Below, piece after piece: positions 57,966 to 64,000 of a stretch of DNA of 64,000 bases (positions within the stretch are counted from its first letter, which is position 1; each line of letters opens with the position of its first letter). Position numbers and translations under genes: made by a program. Source of the DNA: Pseudoflavonifractor sp050943825 (GTDB lineage Bacteria; Bacillota; Clostridia; Oscillospirales; Oscillospiraceae); assembly GCF_050943825.1 (NCBI RefSeq), contig NZ_JBMNPX010000003.1, positions 186,001 through 250,000 of the forward strand, read 5' to 3'. The notes beneath the pieces are model-generated. The model was given only the letters and a program-made list of their open reading frames with translations, ran no database searches and was not told where the DNA came from.

Positions 57966-58643
57966 TTAGGCCTCCTTTCCGATCTTACCGCACACAGCGG
58001 CGTTGGGGCAGTTACCGCAGCCGGTGGCGGCGTGCTTCACTTTCCCGTGGGTGATTCTGGCAACCAGGGCGATGAGGCAGCCGAAGATGAAGAAGCCGCC
58101 GGGCGTCTGGGTCAGGATGGGAATGTTGTAGCTGGAGAAGAAGGGCACGGGGATACCGGCGAAGGTGCCGGCGCCCACGACCTCACGCAGGGTGGCCATG
58201 ACCACCAGAGTCACGGTGAAGCCGATGCCCATGCCGATGCCGTCCAGGGCGGACTCGCCCACGGAGTGCTTGCTGGCAAACATCTCGGCGCGGCCGAGGA
58301 TGATGCAGTTAACCACGATCAGGGGCAGGTACACGCCCAGGGCGGTGTACAGGTCCTGGAAGTAGGCCTGCACCAGCATCTGGACCACCGACACGAAGCC
58401 GGCGATAACCACGATGTAGCAGGGGATACGGACGGAATCGGGGATGATCTTCCGCAGCAGGGAGATCAGAATGTTGGAGCAGATGAGAACGATGGCAGCC
58501 GCGATGCCCATACCGATGGCGGTGGACACCGAGGTGGTGGTAGCCAGGGTGGGGCAGGTGCCCAGCACCAGGACCAGAACGGGGTTTTCCTTGATGATGC
58601 CGTTGGTCAGAATGGAGAGCTTGGAAGGTGCTTTATTCTTCAT
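57966..58643 (-). CDS. rnfE: Rnf complex subunit E (integral membrane)
   Basis: A 225-residue membrane protein of the RnfE/NqrD family, homologous to and inverted relative to RnfA. Landmarks: NPVLVLVLGTCPTLATTTSV with the cluster cysteine, and LIVVNCIILGRAEMFASK with the second. The C-terminus extends into a short tail with CGNCPNAAVCGK, three cysteines beyond the normal end of RnfE that could bind metal. It starts 1 base after rnfG and precedes rnfA by 3 bases. Confidence 0.95.
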   Translation of the reverse strand: MKNKAPSKLSILTNGIIKENPVLVLVLGTCPTLATTTSVSTAIGMGIAAAIVLICSNILISLLRKIIPDSVRIPCYIVVIAGFVSVVQMLVQAYFQDLYTALGVYLPLIVVNCIILGRAEMFASKHSVGESALDGIGMGIGFTVTLVVMATLREVVGAGTFAGIPVPFFSSYNIPILTQTPGGFFIFGCLIALVARITHGKVKHAATGCGNCPNAAVCGKIGKEA

Positions 58644-58644
58644 C

Positions 58645-60033
58645 TCAGCCCGCCTCCTTTACAGTCTGGAGATTGGAGATGGCCTGGTTGACGGCGTCCT
58701 TCACAGCGGTGGAGGAGATGGTGGCACCGGTGATGGTGTCCACCCCGTCAGCGCTGGTCACACCGGCGAACTGGCTGGTGAAGTCCTCCTCACCGGCCAT
58801 GGTGCCCAGGCCGGGGGTCTCCTGAGAGCAGTCGGCCACAATGCCGAGAATGGTGTCATTGGTGTCGAAGAACACGGCCACGCGGATCTCGGACAGCATG
58901 CCCTGAGCCGCGCCGTACACCACAGTACCCGCGTCGGACACCTTGCCGCCGGCTACGTCGGTGAAGGAAGCGTCGGGATAGTACTCGGCCAGCACATCGT
59001 CGGTCAGGTTGGCGGGGGCCTCAGCGGCCTCGGCGGTCTCGCCGCCCTCGTCCGCGTCAGAGCCGCCGGTGGAGCCGCCGGTGACGGCCTCAGCGGTCTT
59101 CACGGTCTCCAGGTTGGCAATGGCAATATCCACAGCGCCCTTGATGGCGTCGGAGGTGATGGTAGCGCCGGAGACGCCGTCCACCTCGCTGCCGCTGGTG
59201 ACGCCAACGAAGCTGTCCATGAACTCGCCATCACCCAGAGGCTGGCCGTAGCCGGGAGTCTCGGAGGAGGTGTCGGAGATGGCGCCGATGATCTTGCCGT
59301 CAGCATCAAAGAACACGGCCACGTTCACAGGACCGGCCATACCGGCCTCGGAGGCGTACACAACAGTGCCCGCGTCGGAGGTCTTGCCGCCCACCACGTC
59401 GGTGAAGGTGGCGCCGGGATAGTACTCGGCCAGCACGTCGTCGGTCAGGTTGGCGGGAGCCTCGTACACCTCAGCCTCCACAGTGCCGCCGGTGGAGAGC
59501 ACATAGGCGTCAAAGGCGGTCTGGATAGCGGAGGTCATAGCGTTGGAGGACACGGTGGCGCCGCTGGTGGCCTGGATGCCGGAGGTGTCGGTCATACCGA
59601 CCAGCTGCTGCTGGTAGGCGGAGCCGTCCTCCACCACCTTGGAGCCGATGCCCTGGGTCTCGGCGTTGCTGAGAACCTTGGTGCCGGTGATGGCGCCGTC
59701 GGCATTCAGGCCGACCATGACGGAGATATCGCCGCCGAAGCCCTTGCCGGTGGTGGTGAACACATAGCCGGCGCCGTTGCCGGCAGCCTTGGCAGCGGTG
59801 ACGCCCTCGGGCAGCTCCACGCCGGTGATGTCGGTAAAGTCGCTGCCCTCGGGCAGGACCACCTTCAGAGCGGCCTCAGCCGCAGCCGCGGCCTGGGCCT
59901 CGATGACGGGAGCGGTGAGCTGGTTGGTGACGGCCAGCGCCGCGGTGATGACAAGGCCGATGCAGGTCAGCACCACAATGGGAGCGATCATCTTCCAGAC
60001 CTTGTTTTCCGCCTTGTTTGCCTTCTGAATCAT
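58645..60033 (-). CDS. rnfG: Rnf complex subunit G with three FMN-binding domains
   Basis: The covalent-FMN subunit of Rnf is normally about 200 residues with one FMN domain; this one has 462. A membrane helix (about 15-36) is followed by the canonical RnfG domain (40-180) with flavinylation site SGAT (T160). Two further FMN-binding domains have sites SGAT (T291) and TGAT (T438). Domains two and three are a tandem duplication of about 148 residues: each opens with EAPANLTDDVLAEYYP and continues with GGK-SDAGTVVY. Acidic Gly/Ser linkers join them. It overlaps rnfD by 4 bases. Three bound FMN would lengthen the external electron wire of the complex. Confidence 0.93.
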   Translation of the reverse strand: MIQKANKAENKVWKMIAPIVVLTCIGLVITAALAVTNQLTAPVIEAQAAAAAEAALKVVLPEGSDFTDITGVELPEGVTAAKAAGNGAGYVFTTTGKGFGGDISVMVGLNADGAITGTKVLSNAETQGIGSKVVEDGSAYQQQLVGMTDTSGIQATSGATVSSNAMTSAIQTAFDAYVLSTGGTVEAEVYEAPANLTDDVLAEYYPGATFTDVVGGKTSDAGTVVYASEAGMAGPVNVAVFFDADGKIIGAISDTSSETPGYGQPLGDGEFMDSFVGVTSGSEVDGVSGATITSDAIKGAVDIAIANLETVKTAEAVTGGSTGGSDADEGGETAEAAEAPANLTDDVLAEYYPDASFTDVAGGKVSDAGTVVYGAAQGMLSEIRVAVFFDTNDTILGIVADCSQETPGLGTMAGEEDFTSQFAGVTSADGVDTITGATISSTAVKDAVNQAISNLQTVKEAG

Positions 60034-60932
60034 GCCTTTTCACCTCCAAACGCCTTGTGCTTGGTGAGCTTGTCAATGTGGGGCGTGAGAATGTTCATCA
60101 GCAGGATGGCGTAGCTGACGCCCTCGGGGGTAGCGCCCCAGAGGCGGACCATCATGGTCAGCAGGCCGCAGCCCACGCCGTAGATCAGCTTGCCCACATT
60201 GGTCATGGGGGAGGTGGTGTAGTCGGTGGCCATGAAGAAGGCACCCAGGAGCAGGCCGCCGCCCATCAGCTGGATGGACAGATCCTGCTGGGCAATGAGG
60301 GAGATGACAGCCACAGTGCCGATGTAAGCCACGGGGATGTGCCAGGTGATGACCTTCCGCACCAGCAGGTACACGCCGCCGATGATGAGGGCCAGAGCGC
60401 AGGTCTCGCCCAGGGAGCCGGCGTGGTTGCCCAGGAACATGGTCATCACACCGGGGTTGGCGGCGCCGTCAGCCAGGGGGGTGGCGCCGGACACGCCGTC
60501 CAGGTTGAAGGTGGTCATGGCGCCGTTGAAGCCGCAGATAAGCAGCACCACACGGGCGGTGATGGCGGGGTTGGCGAAGTTCTGGCCGATGCCGCCGAAG
60601 AGCTGCTTGACCACCACGATGGCGATGATGCTGCCCAGAGCGGCGATCCACAGGGGGATGTCATAGGGCAGGCAGAAGGAGAGCAGCACGCCGGTGACGG
60701 CGGCGGACAGGTCGGTGATGGTGACGGGCCGCTTGACGGCCTTCTCAAAGATGAACTCGGACAGCACGGCGGCCACAACGCACACGGCGGTGACCAGCAG
60801 GGCATTGATGCCGAAAATCACAATGGACGCAATGAACGCAGGAGCAAGGGCGATGAGCACGTCCCGCATGATGGACTGGGTGTCTTCCTTGGCCCAGATG
60901 TGGGGTGCGGGGGTCACGGAGAGCAGCTTCAC
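60030..60932 (-). CDS. rnfD: Rnf complex subunit D (integral membrane, covalent FMN)
   Basis: A 300-residue polytopic membrane protein of the RnfD/NqrB family. The FMN attachment threonine is T151 in DGVSGATPLADG, and MATDYTTSPM and the C-terminal helix region ILLMNILTPHID are typical. It overlaps rnfC and rnfG by 4 bases each (ATGA junctions), so the three are translationally coupled. It works with RnfG to pass electrons and pump ions. Confidence 0.96.
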   Translation of the reverse strand: MKLLSVTPAPHIWAKEDTQSIMRDVLIALAPAFIASIVIFGINALLVTAVCVVAAVLSEFIFEKAVKRPVTITDLSAAVTGVLLSFCLPYDIPLWIAALGSIIAIVVVKQLFGGIGQNFANPAITARVVLLICGFNGAMTTFNLDGVSGATPLADGAANPGVMTMFLGNHAGSLGETCALALIIGGVYLLVRKVITWHIPVAYIGTVAVISLIAQQDLSIQLMGGGLLLGAFFMATDYTTSPMTNVGKLIYGVGCGLLTMMVRLWGATPEGVSYAILLMNILTPHIDKLTKHKAFGGEKA

Positions 60933-62218
60933 GACTTGCTCACCTCCTTCTTGGGCTGGCTGGCCAGGAACCGCTTGGCCAGCTTGTTGTTGGTGACCAG
61001 GTCACGACGGGCGGGGCAGACATAGGCGCAGCAGCCGCACTCAATGCACAGGTCGGCGCGGATGCTCCGCAGCCACTCCACGTCCCGCTGCTCGTAGGCC
61101 TTGGAGATCTCGAAGGCCATCAGATTCATGGGGCAGTGGTCCACGCACCGGCCGCAGCGGATGCAGGCGGTGGTGGCGGGCTTGGCGGCGTCCTTCTCGT
61201 TGAGGGCCACGAAGCCGTTGTTGTTCCACAGCAGGGGGAAGTCCAGGTCGGGCAGGGCGATACCCATCATGGGGCCGCCGGCGAAGATCTTGGCGGGCTC
61301 ACCCTTGAAGCCGCCCACAGCGGCGAACAGGTCGCCCACGGGGGTGCCGATGGGGGCGGTGATGACGCCGGGGGTGTTGACGGCAGAGCCGTCCACGGAG
61401 ACGGTCTTGCTCACCAGAGGCATACCGGTGCGCAGGTACCGGGCGATGAAGGCGGCGGTGTTCACGTTGAGCACGATGCAGCCGGCGTCCTTGGGCAGCT
61501 TGCCGCCGGGGACGGTACGGCCGGTGGTCTCGTGGATCAGCATCTTCTCAGCGCCCACGGGGTAGTACTCCCGCAGCTGCTTGATCTCCACGCCGCTCAT
61601 GCCCTTGAAGGCATCCTCCAGGCCCTTGGGGGGGTGCTTGACGCCCACAATGGCCTTCTCGATGCCCAGCATCTCCTTGACGATGCGCACGCCCTCAGCC
61701 ATGTCGGCGGCATAGTCCCGCATGGCGATGTAGTCCACGGTGCAGTAGGGCTCGCACTCGCTGCCGTTGATGATCAGACGATCCACAGTGGCGTTGAGCT
61801 TCACCCAGGTGGGGAAGCCGGCGCCGCCCAGACCCACCAGTCCGCTCTTGCGGACGGCGTCCAGCAGCTCCTGCATGTTGGTGACCTTGGGGACCTCAAT
61901 GCCGTCCCAGACGGTCTGCTGTCCGTCGGAGGCGATGACAATGCAGTCCACAATGCTGCCGTTGGGCATGCGCAGGGACTCAATGCCCTCCACCGTGCCC
62001 GACACGCTGGCGTACATCGGCACACCGATGCCCTGGCCCTGGGTGGCGATCGGCTGGCCCACGGCCACCGTGTCGCCCTTCTTCACCAGAATGGTACTGG
62101 TGTTGGCGCCCAGAAGCGACAGGGGTATCCGGACCCGCGCGGGCACCGTCATCTGCACGGGAGTGCAGGAAGCGGTGTTTTTACGACCCGCCAGGCGGAT
62201 TCCTTTTCCCATTCCCAT
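60929..62218 (-). CDS. rnfC: Rnf complex subunit C (NADH-binding)
   Basis: NAD-side peripheral subunit, 429 residues. The start at 62218 is chosen because AAAAGGAG lies upstream and MGMGKGIRLAGRK is a normal N-terminus; the frame stays open for 36 more codons. Landmarks: the RnfC N-terminal barrel (KKGDTVAVGQPIA), the NADH/FMN-binding glycine-rich segment GLVGLGGAGFPTWVKL, INGSECEPYCTVDY, and two 4Fe-4S motifs CIRCGRCVDHCP and CIECGCCAYVCP near the C-terminus. It follows apbE after 144 bases and overlaps rnfD. Confidence 0.96.
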   Translation of the reverse strand: MGMGKGIRLAGRKNTASCTPVQMTVPARVRIPLSLLGANTSTILVKKGDTVAVGQPIATQGQGIGVPMYASVSGTVEGIESLRMPNGSIVDCIVIASDGQQTVWDGIEVPKVTNMQELLDAVRKSGLVGLGGAGFPTWVKLNATVDRLIINGSECEPYCTVDYIAMRDYAADMAEGVRIVKEMLGIEKAIVGVKHPPKGLEDAFKGMSGVEIKQLREYYPVGAEKMLIHETTGRTVPGGKLPKDAGCIVLNVNTAAFIARYLRTGMPLVSKTVSVDGSAVNTPGVITAPIGTPVGDLFAAVGGFKGEPAKIFAGGPMMGIALPDLDFPLLWNNNGFVALNEKDAAKPATTACIRCGRCVDHCPMNLMAFEISKAYEQRDVEWLRSIRADLCIECGCCAYVCPARRDLVTNNKLAKRFLASQPKKEVSKS

Positions 62219-62362
62219 AGTTCTTGACCACTCCTTTTCTACAAGGCGCGGGGCCTCACCCCGCGATTTGGGACAAATTCTGACACCTTCGCATATATTC
62301 CGCATTCCGCGGGTACACTGCTTCACCCGGTACCGGGAGCCGCTCCCTCTCTCGAAGGGCTC

Positions 62363-63415
62363 TCAGCCGTTGTTCAGCAGGGTCAGACGATCGTTGAGCC
62401 CGGACGTCCAGGAGACCTGTTCGTCCCGGGTAATAAAGACGGCCTCCACGCCGTCCAGGCCCTCCACAAAGGCGGTCCCATCCTCCAGACCCATGGCAAA
62501 CACGGTGGTGGAGAGGGCGTCGGCGTCAAAGGCGTCGTCGGCCAGTATGGTGATGCCCGCCAGCTCGTTCTGCACGGGCCAGCCGGTGGAGGTATCCAGA
62601 ATATGGTGGTAGCGCACGCCGTCCAGGTCAAAGCCGCGCTCGTAGATGCCGCTGGTAACCACGGCGCTGTCGCTCACCGGCACCACGGCGATACTCTCGC
62701 CGGTGGTGGAGGCGGGGTCCTGAATGCCGATGTTCCAGTCGGAGCCGTCGGGCTTGGTGCCGATGGCCAGCACGTTGCCGCCGAAGTTGAGCATGCCGCA
62801 GGTGATGCCCCGATCCACCAGGAAATCCTTGATGCGGTCGGTGATGTACCCCTTGGCAATGGCGCCAAGGTCAATGGTCTCCCCCGCGGGGAGCTGGACG
62901 CCCTCGTCGGTTACGTCCACCTTGGTGTAGTCCACGTGGGACGCGGCCTCGGCCAGCTCGGCCTCGTCGGGCAGAACGCCCATGTTCTCGCCGGTGAAGT
63001 CCCACAGGGCCACACAGGGCTCAATGGTGATGTCAAACTTGCCGTCGGACAGCTCAGAATATTCCAGAGCCTTGCGGATGATGTCCAGGGTCTCCTGGCT
63101 GACGGCCACCCGCTCTCCATTGGCGTGGTTAATCTTCCACACGTCGGAGCCTTCCTTGGTCTTGCTCAGCAGGTCGTCGTACCGCTGGCACTCGGCAATG
63201 GCGTCGTCCAGGATGGACTCGTCGTTGGTGTAGGCCTCAATGGTGATGACGGTATCGAAGAAAAAGCCCACCCGGCTCTGCTTGGACAGGCCTGTCTCCA
63301 CGGCGGGGGACGTGGTGGGGGCCGCCGAGCCCTGGGTACCCTGGGGCTGGCAGGCGGTGAGCAGGCTCAGGGCCAGCAGACCGGCCAGTGCGGCGGCAAT
63401 GGTACGGTGTCTCAT
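62363..63415 (-). CDS. apbE: FAD:protein FMN transferase ApbE (lipoprotein)
   Basis: Flavin transferase that attaches FMN from FAD to the threonine of SGAT-type motifs on exported or membrane proteins. It has 350 residues with a lipoprotein signal peptide (LLALSLLTAC, lipidated C22). Core motifs: VSQETLDIIRKALEYSELSDG, FDITIEPCVALWDF, IDLGAIAKGYITDR, NFGGNVLAIG and HHILDTSTGWPV. Its clients in this window are RnfG (three sites), RnfD and the exported reductase (two sites). The ATG overlaps the stop of the upstream Gx transporter gene. Confidence 0.95.
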   Translation of the reverse strand: MRHRTIAAALAGLLALSLLTACQPQGTQGSAAPTTSPAVETGLSKQSRVGFFFDTVITIEAYTNDESILDDAIAECQRYDDLLSKTKEGSDVWKINHANGERVAVSQETLDIIRKALEYSELSDGKFDITIEPCVALWDFTGENMGVLPDEAELAEAASHVDYTKVDVTDEGVQLPAGETIDLGAIAKGYITDRIKDFLVDRGITCGMLNFGGNVLAIGTKPDGSDWNIGIQDPASTTGESIAVVPVSDSAVVTSGIYERGFDLDGVRYHHILDTSTGWPVQNELAGITILADDAFDADALSTTVFAMGLEDGTAFVEGLDGVEAVFITRDEQVSWTSGLNDRLTLLNNG

Positions 63416-64000
63416 TTGGGTTCCTCCTGGGAGTGCTCCGGCTCAGGCTCCGGCTTGGAATTTTTGTCTGGCATGGACACGTTCTCCATCCCCGAGGCCT
63501 TCAGGCCCTGGATGGCATACTTGGCGGCAATGCCGGTGAGGACGCCGGTGACCACGGCGGCCACCAGCAGGAAGGGCACATAGCCCATCAGTGCGGCGGT
63601 ATTCACCACCAGGGCGGCCACAGCGGTCTGGCCCGCGTTGTGGAACACGGCGCCCACCACGGACACGCCCAGAATGGACACGCCCTCGCCGCCCAGCTTT
63701 TTCACCAGCAGCATCATGACCAGGCTGCACAGTCCGCCGCCGAAGCTGAACATCATGGCGGACACACCGCCGTACATCAGGCCGGACAGGCCTACCTTCA
63801 GGATCATCAGCAGGAAGGCGCTCTTGGCGTCCAGCAGGTAGATGGCGTAGAGCAGCACGGTGTTGGCCAGGCCCAGCTTGATGCCGGGGATGCCGCCGGG
63901 CATGGGAATGAGGTGCTCGATATAGCCCAGCACCACGGCCACCGCCGTCAGCAGGGCCATGCGGGTCAGCCACCGGACATTCTGCTGTCCCCGGCGGTTC
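63412..64000 (-). CDS. Gx transporter family (HepS component I-like) membrane protein, 5' end missing
   Basis: The gene runs off the right edge. From 63960 leftwards it reads MALLTAVAVVLGYIEHLIPMP, but the frame stays open to the window edge (NRRGQQNVRWLTR before that Met) and lacks a ribosome binding site there, so the true start is outside. Five or six hydrophobic helices with PGIKLGLANTVLLYAIYLL and GAVFHNAGQTAVAAL match the Gx transporter/heptaprenyl diphosphate synthase component I family, often found beside apbE and rnf or nqr-like genes. The tail is Pro/Glu-rich. Its stop overlaps the apbE start by 4 bases (ATGA). Confidence 0.85.
   Translation of the reverse strand, partial: NRRGQQNVRWLTRMALLTAVAVVLGYIEHLIPMPGGIPGIKLGLANTVLLYAIYLLDAKSAFLLMILKVGLSGLMYGGVSAMMFSFGGGLCSLVMMLLVKKLGGEGVSILGVSVVGAVFHNAGQTAVAALVVNTAALMGYVPFLLVAAVVTGVLTGIAAKYAIQGLKASGMENVSMPDKNSKPEPEPEHSQEEPK

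Overview
The window is a GC-rich, gene-dense bacterial chromosome segment. It has strong Gram-positive style ribosome binding sites, sigma-A promoters of the TTGNNN-17-TATAAT type, a T-box riboswitch, DivIVA/SepF division genes, GdpP, an HtrA with a single N-terminal membrane anchor, a clostridial HemZ, and a clostridial Rnf complex. Together with an anaerobic selenium-type xanthine dehydrogenase and the ygeX/ygeY/ygeW set, this points to an anaerobic gut Clostridia of the Oscillospiraceae type (Flavonifractor, Pseudoflavonifractor, Lawsonibacter or Intestinimonas grade). The genus is an inference from gene content only. No prophage, insertion sequence, CRISPR array, tRNA or rRNA was seen.

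Layout. 1-5.8 kb: the end of a gdpP-rplI unit (minus), ilvE (plus), a small DUF2007-like gene, and an ECF sigma factor translationally coupled to a membrane-anchored serpin (minus). 6-11.5 kb: an AI-2E-type permease, htrA, then a LexA-controlled DNA repair operon (lexA, ogt, two small genes, exodeoxyribonuclease III). 11.9-17.4 kb (minus): one operon from a strong promoter at 17.45 kb, with a degenerate alanine racemase-fold protein, dtd, a metallo-hydrolase, hemZ, a nucleoside kinase and mrp. 17.6-18.7 kb: two unknown membrane proteins. 18.9-27.4 kb: miaB-mutS-CPBP protease-mutL-miaA-hfq. 27.5-36.5 kb: an HlyD-like protein, yggS, sepF, divIVA, an S-layer-domain protein, then a T-box-controlled second sepF-like gene and ileS. 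36.8-40.8 kb: an Xre regulator with a membrane partner, an ABC ATPase and permease, and a CmpB-type membrane protein. 41-45.2 kb: rpsO, pnp and an M16 peptidase. 45.2-46.2 kb: two tiny divergent genes, a probable structured non-coding RNA and palindromic DNA. 46.2-54 kb: a purine-degradation type cluster (xanthine dehydrogenase; diaminopropionate ammonia-lyase, ygeY, ygeW, carbamate kinase). 54.1-64 kb (minus): an exported FMN/FAD reductase, then the operon Gx transporter-apbE-rnfCDGEAB.

How the parts fit. The right third looks like one energy-metabolism neighbourhood. Purine breakdown would yield carbamoyl phosphate, and carbamate kinase would convert it to ATP. Rnf couples ferredoxin/NAD redox to an ion gradient. 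ApbE attaches FMN covalently to RnfG, RnfD and the exported reductase, which could act as an extracytoplasmic electron sink.

The most unusual signals are mostly non-coding. There is a three-copy intergenic element of about 180 nt with compensatory base changes in its stems. A cloverleaf of perfect stems lies between rpsO and pnp. A structured RNA candidate of about 215 nt lies at 45.8 kb. A hairpin-rich insertion has duplicated the end of ileS. Among the proteins, the RnfG with three FMN domains and the sigma factor-serpin pair stand out.
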